A stretch of DNA of 32,495 bases from an uncultured Verrucomicrobiota bacterium. GTDB taxonomy: Bacteria; Verrucomicrobiota; Verrucomicrobiia; Limisphaerales; UBA9464. Shown piece by piece: positions 7,499 to 15,906 of the stretch (the stretch's first letter is position 1; each line of letters begins with the position of its first letter). Position numbers and translations under genes: made by a program. The stretch lies in contig CAJAHH010000051.1 of the NCBI GenBank assembly GCA_903939515.1, positions 1 through 32,495 of the forward strand. The letters are read 5' to 3'. The notes under the pieces are model-generated. The model saw nothing but the letters and a program-made list of their open reading frames with translations. It was not told the origin of the DNA and did no database searches.

Positions 7499-8650
7499 AT
7501 GGGATTGCAACGGTGGAGCAAGATCGGTGACTCGGTTCAAGATCCGGAGAGATTTCTGGCGTTCACCGCGGAGCTGCTCACTCGATGGTTTGACAAGAAC
7601 GCCCGAGATCTTCCGTGGCGCAGGACGCAAGATCCTTACGCAGTGTGGATTTCAGAGGTGATGCTGCAACAAACACAGGTGCAAACGGTGATCCCCTATT
7701 GGCGCCGCTGGATGGACAAGCTTCCGAGGATCCGCGATTTGGCTGAGGCGCCTCCAGAACTGGTTCTCAAACTTTGGGAAGGACTCGGATATTACTCCCG
7801 CGCCCGCAATCTGCAGCGCTCGGCCTGCCAAATTCTTGAGAACCACAATGGAGAGTTTCCTCGAGATCCTAGTGCCATCCTATCTCTGCCAGGAATCGGA
7901 CGCTACACAGCAGGGGCCATTGCCTCCATCGCTCTCGACCAACCCGAGCCTATCCTAGACGGGAACGTAATCCGGGTGCTCACTCGCTTCTTCGCTCTGG
8001 AGGGCGACCCCAAGACCCGGCCTCTGAATCAGCAGTTGTGGGAGCTGGCGGCTGCATTGGTTTGGGTGACTCATGAGTCCACACATTTAGGTGATCGTCG
8101 GTGCGCGCGGATCAACCAGTCGCTCATGGAATTGGGTGCCACGGTGTGTACCCCGGGTGCACAGCCCGCCTGCGGAGTTTGCCCTGTAGCCGGTGACTGC
8201 GAAGCTCGGCGGCGAGGCCAACAAGAACGATTCCCGGAGCTGCCGCCACGGGTTCCTATAACAGGGCGTTTCTTTGCCACTGGAATCGTCGCGTATGAGG
8301 GGCGATACCTCCTGAGACTGCGCGAGGATACGGAGGTGAATCGAGGGTTCTGGGAGTTTCCGAACTGGGAAACAGGCCCCTCTGACCCGCCGGAGGCGGT
8401 GTTGAGCGACCAGTTGGGCATTCCTCCAAACTGTTGGTCTTCACAGCCCGACCTGCGCCATCACATCACTCGGTACCGGATGACCCAACGGATTCGGTGC
8501 GCCTGTTTCCTGCCCTCCCCAGACTGGGCCAAGGGAACCTGGCTTTGGGCCACGGTCACCGAACTGGAGTCTCTGGCCATGACCGCAGCCCACCGCAAAC
8601 TCTCGTTGCGCCTCGTCAAAATTTTAGGGGAAAGCCCGCAATTGTCATAG
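7499..8650 (+). CDS. mutY: A/G-specific adenine DNA glycosylase
   Basis: Removes adenine mispaired with 8-oxoguanine. The start at ATG 7499 (MGLQRWSKIGDS) gives 383 residues. The frame extends back to 7379 without family similarity and would run into the divergent rnhC start. The N-terminal half holds the helix-hairpin-helix glycosylase domain: DLPWRRTQDPYAVWISEVMLQQTQVQTVIPYW with the catalytic Glu in SEVMLQQT, LPGIGRYTAGAIAS as HhH, and LDGNVIRVLTR with the catalytic Asp. The iron-sulfur cysteines read C-X7-C-X2-C-X5-C (CTPGAQPACGVCPVAGDC), where the usual spacing is C-X6-C-X2-C-X5-C. The C-terminal part (GIVAYEGRYLLRLRED...GFWEFPNWE) is the NUDIX-like 8-oxoG recognition domain. It ends in TAG 18 bases before the RF3-fragment gene. 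Confidence 0.95.
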   Translation: MGLQRWSKIGDSVQDPERFLAFTAELLTRWFDKNARDLPWRRTQDPYAVWISEVMLQQTQVQTVIPYWRRWMDKLPRIRDLAEAPPELVLKLWEGLGYYSRARNLQRSACQILENHNGEFPRDPSAILSLPGIGRYTAGAIASIALDQPEPILDGNVIRVLTRFFALEGDPKTRPLNQQLWELAAALVWVTHESTHLGDRRCARINQSLMELGATVCTPGAQPACGVCPVAGDCEARRRGQQERFPELPPRVPITGRFFATGIVAYEGRYLLRLREDTEVNRGFWEFPNWETGPSDPPEAVLSDQLGIPPNCWSSQPDLRHHITRYRMTQRIRCACFLPSPDWAKGTWLWATVTELESLAMTAAHRKLSLRLVKILGESPQLS

Positions 8651-8668
8651 GAGTCGGTCGGAGCCACT

Positions 8669-9448
8669 GTGTGCGGACAAGTGAACGACGGACGACTCAT
8701 AGCCCCAGATTACCCGCATTTTTCGGGCTTCATTTTTAAGATCCAGGCCAACATGGATCCGAAGCATCGGGATCGCATCGCCTTCGTGCGGATCGTCAGC
8801 GGGAAGTTCGAGCGAGACATGAACGTGATTCACATCCAGTCGGGTCGGAAAGTCCGCCTGAGTTCATCGCACAAACTCTTCGGAAATGAACGAGAGACAG
8901 TGGATGTGGCGTACCCCGGGGACATCATCGGTCTAGTGGGCCACGATGGCTTCGGAATCGGAGATACTCTGAGCACCGATCCAAAGATTCGCTTCGATGA
9001 GATCCCCCGTTTTACCCCCGAGGTGTTCGAATATTTTCACAATCCCAACACGGCCAAGTTCAAGCAGTTCCGCCAGGGGTTGGACCAGTTGCTCTTAGAA
9101 GGCGTGGCGCAGGCTTTCCATCTGAAGGACACAGCCAGCCGGGTTCCGCTGTTAGCGGCCGTCGGCCCGTTGCAGTTCGAGGTGCTTCAGTACCGGCTCG
9201 AGACGGAATACAATGCCGAGACGCGACGGGAGAGTGCACCGTTCTCCACCGTCCGCTGGCTGCCCCAGGGAACGCCGACTGAAACTCTGGACACCCTCTC
9301 GTTGCCCACTGGAGCCCGATTGGCCTTCGACATGGACTCCAACCCTGTAGTTCTTTTCCCCAGCGAGTGGTCGTTGGGGTATTTTTCACAAAACCATCCC
9401 AAGCTCACCCTGACCTCACTGGCACCTCCCCGGCTGCACACCCGATAA
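8669..9448 (+). CDS. prfC: Peptide chain release factor 3, C-terminal half only (GTPase domain missing)
   Basis: The 259-residue product matches domains II and III of RF3, the GTPase that recycles RF1/RF2 after termination. Recognisable parts are FSGFIFKIQANMDPKHRDRI followed by AFVRIVSGKFE (strongly conserved in RF3), YPGDIIGLVGHDGFGIGDTL, RFTPEVFEYF and AAVGPLQFEVLQYRLETEYN. It corresponds to roughly residue 295 to the end of E. coli RF3 (529 residues). The entire G domain with P-loop and NKxD is absent: the frame begins with about 18 unrelated residues after a GTG at 8669 preceded by GGAG (8660-8663), and upstream lies intact mutY, in the same frame and separated by one TAG. No frameshift or stop occurs within the 259 codons. 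It could be a degrading truncated gene, a functional stand-alone domain protein or an assembly artefact. Co-transcription with mutY and trpB is likely. Confidence 0.85.
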   Translation: MCGQVNDGRLIAPDYPHFSGFIFKIQANMDPKHRDRIAFVRIVSGKFERDMNVIHIQSGRKVRLSSSHKLFGNERETVDVAYPGDIIGLVGHDGFGIGDTLSTDPKIRFDEIPRFTPEVFEYFHNPNTAKFKQFRQGLDQLLLEGVAQAFHLKDTASRVPLLAAVGPLQFEVLQYRLETEYNAETRRESAPFSTVRWLPQGTPTETLDTLSLPTGARLAFDMDSNPVVLFPSEWSLGYFSQNHPKLTLTSLAPPRLHTR

Positions 9449-9478
9449 ATTTACGCCGCTCCCATCGATTTGCCTGAT

Positions 9479-10702
9479 ATGACTTCCGCCACTGATTTCG
9501 CCTCAACGGCCATGCCCGACTCGACCGGCCATTTCGGGCCGTTCGGAGGACGCTACGTGCCAGAGACTCTCGTCCACCCGCTCCAGCAGCTCGAGGACGA
9601 ATACTGGCGCGCCCAGCAAGACCCAGAGTTCCAGCGGGAACTCGATTATTATCTCAAGGAGTTCGTGGGACGGCCGACACCCCTGTATTTCGCTGAGCGC
9701 CTGACGAAAGCTCTGGGCGGAGCACGGATCTACTTGAAGCGGGAAGATCTGCTGCACACCGGTGCCCACAAAATTAACAACGCCATGGGCCAGGTACTGC
9801 TGGCCAAGCGCATGGGCAAGACTCGGATCATCGCCGAGACCGGAGCCGGTCAGCACGGCGTAGCAACGGCCACCGTCTCGGCCATGTTTGGCATGAAATG
9901 TGTCATCTACATGGGGGCGGTCGACTGCAAGCGGCAGGAACTCAATGTCTACCGCATGAAGATGCTCGGGGCCGAGGTGGTTCCGGTGAAGGCCGGCCAG
10001 CAAACCCTCAAGGAGGCGGTCAATGAGGCCATGCGCGACTGGGTGACGAACGTCCGTTCGACCCACTACATCCTGGGCACGGCCTATGGCGCCCACCCCT
10101 ACCCGGTCATGGTTCGCAATTTTCACCGGATCATAGGAGACGAGGCCCGTGCCCAGATCCTTGAGTGCGAGAATCGTCTGCCAGACCTGCTCATTGCCTG
10201 CGTCGGCGGCGGATCCAACGCCATCGGATTGTTCTACCCATTCCTGAACGATTCCTCTGTGCGGATGCTGGGAGTCGAGGCCGGCGGCGAGGGGATCATG
10301 CCCGAAAAGCATGCCGCACGCTTCCAGGGTGGCTCTCTAGGCGTTCTGCAAGGCACCCGCAGCTACATCCTTCAGGACGAGTTTGGGCAGATCCAGCTCA
10401 CCCACAGTGTCAGCGCGGGACTCGACTATGCCGCGGTCGGACCCGAGCACGCTTGGCTGAAGGACCGCAACCGAGTGGAGTACAGCTACGCCACCGACAC
10501 GGAGGCTCTGGATGGCTTCCTGGGCCTAGCCAAGATGGAAGGGATTATCCCGGCCCTGGAGAGCGCCCATGCCGTAGCGGGAGCCATCCAGCGTGCACCT
10601 ACCATGTCCAAGGATGCGGTGATCATCGTGAATCTATCCGGACGCGGTGACAAAGACGTCATGCAGGCCGCTCAGAAACTGGGAATCGGCTTGCCGGACT
10701 GA
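9479..10702 (+). CDS. trpB: Tryptophan synthase beta chain
   Basis: Condenses indole with L-serine to form tryptophan, using PLP. The start at ATG 9479 ([12 protein letters not shown]...) gives 407 residues; an ATG at 9512 ([13 protein letters not shown]) would give the length most usual for the family (about 396), so either is possible. The PLP lysine lies in [15 protein letters not shown], the phosphate-binding loop in [15 protein letters not shown], and [15 protein letters not shown] and [13 protein letters not shown] are also conserved, all of the TrpB1 type. trpA is not next to it; the neighbours are the RF3 fragment (30 bases upstream) and the mcs genes (convergent). Confidence 0.97.
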   Translation: MTSATDFASTAMPDSTGHFGPFGGRYVPETLVHPLQQLEDEYWRAQQDPEFQRELDYYLKEFVGRPTPLYFAERLTKALGGARIYLKREDLLHTGAHKINNAMGQVLLAKRMGKTRIIAETGAGQHGVATATVSAMFGMKCVIYMGAVDCKRQELNVYRMKMLGAEVVPVKAGQQTLKEAVNEAMRDWVTNVRSTHYILGTAYGAHPYPVMVRNFHRIIGDEARAQILECENRLPDLLIACVGGGSNAIGLFYPFLNDSSVRMLGVEAGGEGIMPEKHAARFQGGSLGVLQGTRSYILQDEFGQIQLTHSVSAGLDYAAVGPEHAWLKDRNRVEYSYATDTEALDGFLGLAKMEGIIPALESAHAVAGAIQRAPTMSKDAVIIVNLSGRGDKDVMQAAQKLGIGLPD

Positions 10703-11121
10703 GGTCCAGCCTCCGGAGAACACTGAGGTATAAGCAGCGAGTTTTGGGCAGAAATCTAGGCCGATATTCTTTTCTATATCGATAACCGCATTCGGCGCGG
10801 CAATTAGCCAGCGCCAAGGCCAGAAATGGCTTTGTTCCCGTGAGTACGTCTCAGCAACGTTCCGAAATCCATGGAAAATTGCCGGTTTAAAATCCGCGGT
10901 TTTGCCGGATCCTCGGATTCGTTTTCTTCCGGATTGAACGCCAGCGCTTCTTCCTTCTTCCAGATGACGCCGATTGCGACTGAGGCCCACCAGAATTGAT
11001 CAGAATTCGTTGGGGCAACCGACTAGCTCAGGCCGGATTGATGGTCCGTTGAGTTTCTGAGCTTAGTGGTTTTTTTCACCGTCACTGACAAGTGCGCTAG
11101 ACGCACGGCCCTCGCTAGGAC
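10703..11121. other. Intergenic region between convergent trpB and mcsB
   Basis: This 419-base stretch has no convincing gene; a 118-codon minus-strand frame here overlaps the end of trpB and shows no family features. It holds an A/T-rich palindrome CGATAT-N8-ATATCG (10762-10781), a direct repeat CAGAATT-GAT-CAGAATT near 10990, the hairpin GTGCG-CTAGA-CGCAC (11091-11105) and a terminator candidate at 11023-11077. Confidence 0.6.
11023..11077 (+). terminator. Candidate rho-independent terminator downstream of trpB
   Basis: CTAGCTCAG (11023-11031) can pair with CTGAGCTTAG (11057-11066), nine base pairs with one bulged T, around a 25-base loop. The 3' arm is followed by TGG and a run of seven T. 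The T run supports a terminator on the plus strand. The long loop and the distance of about 320 bases from the trpB stop make it uncertain. Confidence 0.4.
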
Positions 11122-12237
11122 CTACTCAGGAGAGCCCTCTTCGCGCCGCCCCAACAAGGCCTGGGGATCGGGATTGGGGATCAGAGATGTACGCTCACGG
11201 AGCATCTGAGCCCGGAACAAGTCTCGCTCGTCGGAACCCAGCTTCTCGCGGAGAGGATGCGCCAACTGAAGGTGAGCCGGCTGGCTGCGGAGGAACAGTT
11301 CGTCAGTGAGCGACTTCGGTGTTTTGCCGAAGACCCCCAGATCAACGCCGAGCCGCAGGAAGCTGATCAAATTCATGGCTTCCTTGGAGGAAATGCTCCA
11401 ACTGTTTGCCAACACGCCGTAGGCACGGCCAATGTGGTTGAGCAACACCGCGGGCTTCTTCTCCATCTGGGAGAGGCGCGCGTTCTCTTCGTGCTCAATG
11501 ATCTGGAGCAAAACCTTGTTGATCCGTTCGACGATGTCGTTTTCCGGCTCCCCCAGGGTCATCTGATTGGAAACCTGAAAGACATTGCCCAGCGCCTCAG
11601 TTCCCTCGCCATAGAGGCCGCGCACCGCCAACCCCAACTTGTTAACAGCTTGGATGATCTGGTTGATTTGCTCGGCCAAGACTAAGCCCGGAAGGTGCAG
11701 CATGGCACTCACGCGGATGCCGGTGCCCAAATTAGTGGGACACGCTGTCAGAAACCCGTAACGCTCGGAGAAGGCGAACTCAACCTTCTCCTGCAAGGCT
11801 GTATCGACGGCATCAATGGCCATCCAGGCCTGCCGCAGTTGGAGCCCGGGCCGCAGTGCCTGAATCCGCAAATGGTCCTCTTCGTTGACCATCACGCAGA
11901 CGTTTTCTTCACGGTTCAGCACAATGCCGCTGCCGGCATTCTTGGCCGCGTGTTCACGGCTGATAAGATGCCGTTCCACCAGAACTTGTTTGTCCAGGGC
12001 GGGCAGCTTATCCATCGATTCGGCAAAAATCTCCTGCCCCAACAGGGTCAGGGATTTGACCGCTGGCATCAGCGTCTCAAAGGCCTTAATTCGCTCTGCC
12101 TTCTTGGAATGGCTCGGGAAAGGGACCGTTCGGAGATTGCGCGCCAGACGAACCCGGCTGGAGAGCACGATTTTGTCGTGAGGGCCACTGCGCAGGCAGG
12201 CCTCGGAGGCGGGGACCAGAAAATCGATGATACTCAT
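11122..12237 (-). CDS. mcsB: Protein-arginine kinase McsB
   Basis: Phosphorylates arginines in proteins; in Bacillus this marks them for ClpCP. I start at the ATG at 12237 (MSIIDFLVPASEACL), giving 371 residues. The frame continues to 12279 but would overlap the mcsA 3' end. Phosphagen-kinase motifs are complete: VLSSRVRLARNLRTVPFP near residue 25, the active-site cysteine in TACPTNLGTGIRVSAMLHL, and RGLYGEGTEALGNVFQVSNQ. It begins 10 bases after mcsA ends, so the pair is an operon; translation is probably coupled, as no Shine-Dalgarno precedes the ATG. No ctsR, clpC or clpP lies nearby, unlike in Firmicutes. Confidence 0.95.
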   Translation of the reverse strand: MSIIDFLVPASEACLRSGPHDKIVLSSRVRLARNLRTVPFPSHSKKAERIKAFETLMPAVKSLTLLGQEIFAESMDKLPALDKQVLVERHLISREHAAKNAGSGIVLNREENVCVMVNEEDHLRIQALRPGLQLRQAWMAIDAVDTALQEKVEFAFSERYGFLTACPTNLGTGIRVSAMLHLPGLVLAEQINQIIQAVNKLGLAVRGLYGEGTEALGNVFQVSNQMTLGEPENDIVERINKVLLQIIEHEENARLSQMEKKPAVLLNHIGRAYGVLANSWSISSKEAMNLISFLRLGVDLGVFGKTPKSLTDELFLRSQPAHLQLAHPLREKLGSDERDLFRAQMLRERTSLIPNPDPQALLGRREEGSPE

Positions 12238-12247
12238 GTCGGAGGGA

Positions 12248-12742
12248 TCATTCAGCGGCCTTGAAGGCCTTAATTTCATCGCGCAACCGGGCGGCCGATT
12301 CGAAGTCCTCCTGCGCGATGGCCGCCTGAAGGTCGTGATTCAGGCTCTGGAGTCTGTGCGCACCCTCGAAGACACTTTGCATCCCCGCCGGCACCTTACC
12401 ACGGTGGCGGATGTCCTTGTGCATGGTTTTGAGCACTGAATCCAGGCCGTCTGAAAAAATGTCGTAACAATGAGCGCAACCCAAACGGCCGCTCTTCTTG
12501 AAGTCGGCCTGGGTGTACCCGCACTGGTCGCACGAGAGGGCTCCCACCGCCTCGGAAGCCTCCTCCATCTTCTGGGCGGCGCCCAGACCGAGGAGATGAT
12601 CGGCGATGGCGAAGGCGGCCGGGTCATTGTAGTTCTTCTCCTTCGCACACGCGGCGCAGGCATCGACCTTCTTGACCTTGTTGTCGGCAATTTCGGTCAC
12701 ATGGACCGACGCCTCCTTCAGCTTGCAGAACTGGCACACCAT
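12248..12742 (-). CDS. mcsA: Protein-arginine kinase activator McsA (UVR domain protein)
   Basis: Activator and adaptor of McsB. The 164-residue product has two zinc-binding cysteine groups: MVCQFCKLKEASVHVTEIA with CAACAKEK (residues about 3-35), and CDQCGYTQADF with LGCAHCYDIF (about 70-95). The C-terminus contains a UVR domain (LQAAIAQEDFESAARLRDEI, residues about 140-160). This arrangement is the McsA hallmark. It precedes mcsB directly. The start ATG at 12742 fits the first cysteine pair and lacks an evident Shine-Dalgarno. Confidence 0.94.
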   Translation of the reverse strand: MVCQFCKLKEASVHVTEIADNKVKKVDACAACAKEKNYNDPAAFAIADHLLGLGAAQKMEEASEAVGALSCDQCGYTQADFKKSGRLGCAHCYDIFSDGLDSVLKTMHKDIRHRGKVPAGMQSVFEGAHRLQSLNHDLQAAIAQEDFESAARLRDEIKAFKAAE

Positions 12743-12817
12743 AATTTACAGGGCAGATATCGATGTAGGAAGCAGCAGAGTCAAGGTGAGGGGTGAACCC
12801 TTCTCAGCTTGGGAAAC

Positions 12818-12865
12818 AAAAAAGAGTGACCCAACCCGACCCAAGGAGGGTCTGGAAACCCACTC
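12818..12865 (-). terminator. Candidate terminator after the rpmH-jag operon
   Basis: On the minus strand, just past the jag stop, GAGTG (12861-12865) pairs with CACTC (12824-12828), followed at once by six T (12818-12823). The enclosed G-rich and C-rich segments (GGGTTTCCAGACCC) can form an inner hairpin. Position and T run fit termination of the rpmH-rnpA-yidD-yidC-jag transcript before mcsA. Confidence 0.5.
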
Positions 12866-12873
12866 TCCAACCA

Positions 12874-13341
12874 TTAAGTAGCTGTCGAGGACGGTGCCTG
12901 ACGACGAGGCCGCAGGAGGATCACCTTCTTGTCGCTCCCATCCACCTCCACGCTGTGGGTTTCGATGTCCGGGTCTGTCTTTAGGGCCTGATGGACAATG
13001 CGGCGATCGTAGGCGTTCATCGGTTCCATCTCCATGATGTCACCGAAGCGGCGCACCTTGTCCGCCAACTCAACGGCCCGCTTGGCCAGTTGCTCCCGAG
13101 CCTCACGACGGTAACCACCGACATCCAGCATTACTCTGGGCACCGAATCGTCCCCCTTGTGAAGGATGCGATTGAGCAGGTATTGGATCTCGCCCAACGT
13201 CTGACCCTGCCGGCCGATCAGCCGGTTGGGTTCATCGGTCTGGATGTCCAGCAGGAGCATGTCCTCGTAGTTCTGCTCGGTGACCGTGGCTTCGAAGCCT
13301 AGGGTCTTGAGCATCTGGCAGAGGGTGTCTTTGGCACTCAT
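12874..13341 (-). CDS. jag: KH/R3H RNA-binding protein KhpB (Jag), short form
   Basis: An RNA-binding protein encoded next to yidC in many bacteria, linked in Firmicutes to cell elongation and small-RNA binding. The 155-residue product has a KH domain with the GRQG loop (NRLIGRQGQTLGEIQYLLNR, residues about 38-58) and an R3H domain (MEPMNAYDRRIVHQALKTDP, residues about 105-125), ending in VILLRPRRQAPSST. The N-terminal Jag-N domain of the longer Firmicute proteins is absent. It lies six bases downstream of yidC. Confidence 0.9.
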   Translation of the reverse strand: MSAKDTLCQMLKTLGFEATVTEQNYEDMLLLDIQTDEPNRLIGRQGQTLGEIQYLLNRILHKGDDSVPRVMLDVGGYRREAREQLAKRAVELADKVRRFGDIMEMEPMNAYDRRIVHQALKTDPDIETHSVEVDGSDKKVILLRPRRQAPSSTAT

Positions 13342-13347
13342 GGAAAA

Positions 13348-15171
13348 TTAAACAGATCCCTTTCGACGTCCGGGCTGGGCAGGCGCAATGACGGCAGTAC
13401 CGGTTCCCTTCCCCGGTCCTTCGTTCGATTTGGTGATCTTGGTCTGAAGGATGGTCATCAAATTCTGGGTAGTCCAGTACAGCGTCAGGCCGGCCGAATA
13501 GTTGTAGAAAAGCACACCGAAGAAGACAGGCATGTACTTGAGCATCTTCTGCTGAGCCGGATCCATCTGCGGCGACACCGGTGTCAATGTCGACTGCCAC
13601 CAAGCCGTGGCCAAATACAGGACAGGCATGATATTGAGCGGCAATCCGATCCCGGGAATCCCCAGCAGCGGAATAAATCCCAAACCGGGGACCACGTAGA
13701 CACTGTCGGGACGGGAGAGATCGCAGCACCAGAGGAAACTCTCGCCCCGCAGCTCGATCGCAGTCCGGAGCATGAAGAAAAATCCAATGAACACCGGGAA
13801 GGTCAGCACCAAAGGAAGACAACCGGCCATGGGATTGATCCGGTGCTCTTTCATGAACTCCATGGTCTTCTGGTTCATCTTGGTCGGATCACTCTTGTAC
13901 TTCTCGCGGATGGCGTTCAACTGCGGTTGAAGGGTCGACATCCGCTTCATCGAGCGGGTGCTGGCGGAGGTTAGAGGCCAGAAGGCCAACTTGATCGCGA
14001 TGGTCAGCACGACAATCGATGCTCCATAAGACGGAATCAGCGAATGGACCGCATTGAGGAGCAACAACAGCGCCTTGGCGCAGATGCCGGTGATGCCGGT
14101 AAAATCCATGACCAGATCAATTTGCTTCTCGCTGCTCTTGAGTTGGCTGTACTCCTTGGGGCCCGCGTAGATCGTATGCTTGCGCACCACCTTCTCGCCG
14201 GGCTGCAAGGTCTGGGCCGGATAGGTCAGACTGGTATGATAGGCATGGGGCTGTGGGTTCAACCGCCCATCCGCCGCCACCTCCGAAGGAGACGGTGCCG
14301 GTAGGGGGATATCGACCACTCGAACACCCGCCGGGGATTGATCCGGCTGGGCGATGAGCGCAAAGAACTGATTGTGGACAGCAGCCCAGACCACGTTGCT
14401 GTTGCCGCCGGCAAACTCGCTCCGCGGCGTGCTGATCGTCGAACAACCCAGCGTGGCGTTGGCAAACCAAGGCTTATTGATCTGCTCGGCCTTTTCACCG
14501 TTGAACCAATAGGCTCCTTGCACCTCTGCCATGTCATGGCGATCCATGGGCGTCGCCGCTCCCACCACGTAGTCGTGCGGGGGGATTAGTACCGCGGCAG
14601 TACCACGGTTTTCGACCGTGACCACGGTTTCAAAAAAGTAGCCGTTGGACAGAGCCCAATCTTGGGACACCACCAAGCCATTCAGGAGAGTCTTCTCGGC
14701 ATGGACTCCTGCCTCGGTCTTGCGAAGGTTGAAAAGACCGTCACCGGTCAAGGGACCAACTCCCAGCGTCAGCGCTGGCAATGGAGCGAACCGATTCAAG
14801 GCTGAGGGGGAACCGTTGGGCGTGGTATCGCGGCAATCGACCGAGGCGGGGTATTTTTTGAGCTCGATCAATCGAGCACCGCCGCCATGCGAGGTGAAGG
14901 TCAGTCGCAGCAGGTCGTTTTCGAGAATCACCGATTCCTCGGCCGTCTGGAAGGTCGGCACGCTCACAGGGCTGGCGAGCAAAACCGGCGTCCTCTGCTC
15001 GGTACTGGCCAGCGGAGCGTTGACCTTTGAAAGTGGGGAGTTGCTAGAAGCGGCAACTGAAGCCTCCGAGCGAGCGCCTATTGGTGTGGGCCAAATAAAA
15101 TCAGCCACATATTTCAGGCCCACCATTCCGGCGAGGCAGACTGCAAGAAACGCGATACCTTTTCGATCCAT
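13348..15171 (-). CDS. yidC: Membrane protein insertase YidC
   Basis: Inserts and folds inner-membrane proteins, alone or with SecYEG. The 607-residue product is the Gram-negative long form. It has an N-terminal anchor (IAFLAVCLAGMVGLKYVADF, residues about 5-25), a large periplasmic P1 domain (about 60-370), and the 60KD_IMP core with several membrane segments (GITGICAKALLLLLNAVHSL; PSYGASIVVLTIAIKLAFWP; GCLPLVLTFPVFIGFFFMLR; KYMPVFFGVLFYNYSAGLTL). The conserved cytoplasmic coiled-coil region (MSTLQPQLNAIREKYKSDPTKM) lies after the first core helix, and the tail is basic. It sits between yidD (3 bases) and jag (6 bases). Confidence 0.97.
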   Translation of the reverse strand: MDRKGIAFLAVCLAGMVGLKYVADFIWPTPIGARSEASVAASSNSPLSKVNAPLASTEQRTPVLLASPVSVPTFQTAEESVILENDLLRLTFTSHGGGARLIELKKYPASVDCRDTTPNGSPSALNRFAPLPALTLGVGPLTGDGLFNLRKTEAGVHAEKTLLNGLVVSQDWALSNGYFFETVVTVENRGTAAVLIPPHDYVVGAATPMDRHDMAEVQGAYWFNGEKAEQINKPWFANATLGCSTISTPRSEFAGGNSNVVWAAVHNQFFALIAQPDQSPAGVRVVDIPLPAPSPSEVAADGRLNPQPHAYHTSLTYPAQTLQPGEKVVRKHTIYAGPKEYSQLKSSEKQIDLVMDFTGITGICAKALLLLLNAVHSLIPSYGASIVVLTIAIKLAFWPLTSASTRSMKRMSTLQPQLNAIREKYKSDPTKMNQKTMEFMKEHRINPMAGCLPLVLTFPVFIGFFFMLRTAIELRGESFLWCCDLSRPDSVYVVPGLGFIPLLGIPGIGLPLNIMPVLYLATAWWQSTLTPVSPQMDPAQQKMLKYMPVFFGVLFYNYSAGLTLYWTTQNLMTILQTKITKSNEGPGKGTGTAVIAPAQPGRRKGSV

Positions 15172-15174
15172 GGT

Positions 15175-15459
15175 CTAGTTGGGAAATTTGAGTGATCTCG
15201 GAGACAGGCTGTGTGTCGGAAGCGCGGGCACGGGATCATGACCGCTGCTACCCCAGGGATGGCACCGGCAGAAGCGTCGCGTGGTTAATACTACCCCACG
15301 GCCCACGCCATACCGCTCGATGGCCTCCATCGCATAAACTGAACAGGAAGGAGTAAATCGGCATCCAGAACTCGGGCCCAGCAGAAACCGCTTCATCGGA
15401 GAACCCACCCAACGATAGATTTGGATGAGAAGCAACAGGGCCTGTCGGACAAGATTCAT
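15175..15459 (-). CDS. yidD: Membrane protein insertion efficiency factor YidD
   Basis: A small membrane-associated protein that assists YidC-dependent insertion. The 94-residue product has the family core LLLIQIYRWVGSPMKRFLLG, CRFTPSCSVYAMEAIERYG and RRFCRCHPWGSSGHDPVP, with the conserved cysteines. Its ATG overlaps the rnpA stop (ATGA at 15456-15459), so translation is probably coupled. The position between rnpA and yidC is the usual one. Confidence 0.95.
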   Translation of the reverse strand: MNLVRQALLLLIQIYRWVGSPMKRFLLGPSSGCRFTPSCSVYAMEAIERYGVGRGVVLTTRRFCRCHPWGSSGHDPVPALPTHSLSPRSLKFPN

Positions 15460-15827
15460 GGGGCGGAAGGAAGCGGCTTCCGGAGTTTAGCCCGAGACAA
15501 TGCCCGCAGATAATCTCGGCGGACAGTCTCTAAATTCATTTCTGCGATCGACTTCCGGGCGACCAGCACCATAGAGACCGGTTCGGTCACCTCATACTGG
15601 TGCTGACGGAAGACCTCACGCAGGAGCCGGCGGGCCCGAGACCGAATGACCGCAGAACCCACCTTTCGACTGGTAACCACCCCCAAGCGCAATTCCTTGG
15701 AAGGAAGCCAATTCAAGATGAGGGTGCCGCAAATCTCGCGACGTCCCTCCTCCTTGAGCCGAGCGAAATCGGAGGACCGGCTAATCCGGCGCCGACTGGA
15801 GAATTGGAGCCGCAGCGGCGGGTTCAT
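15456..15827 (-). CDS. rnpA: Ribonuclease P protein component
   Basis: The protein subunit of RNase P, which matures the 5' ends of tRNAs. I start at the ATG at 15827 (MNPPLRLQFSSRRRISRSSDF), giving 123 residues, as usual for the family. A longer frame to 15893 adds a non-homologous leader (MLGLVGPIGPLFASIPAS...). The RNA-binding signature is RLGVVTSRKVGSAVIRSRARRLLREVFR (residues about 47-75), with the FxxxxxxG-type start motif simplified. It lies 79 bases downstream of rpmH and overlaps yidD. Confidence 0.95.
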   Translation of the reverse strand: MNPPLRLQFSSRRRISRSSDFARLKEEGRREICGTLILNWLPSKELRLGVVTSRKVGSAVIRSRARRLLREVFRQHQYEVTEPVSMVLVARKSIAEMNLETVRRDYLRALSRAKLRKPLPSAP

Positions 15828-15906
15828 TGCGGCAGGGATTGAGGCCGGGATCGAGGCAAACAGAGGCCCGATTGGCCCGACCAATCCGAGCAACTATCAG
15901 AGCAAC

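Noticed and set aside
9503-10312. 269-codon minus-strand frame inside trpB
   Set aside because: A mirror of the trpB codon pattern; trpB is unmistakable on the plus strand.
10634-10990. 118-codon minus-strand gene between trpB and mcsB
   Set aside because: It overlaps the end of trpB, lacks any motif or plausible ribosome-binding site, and its codon pattern looks random.
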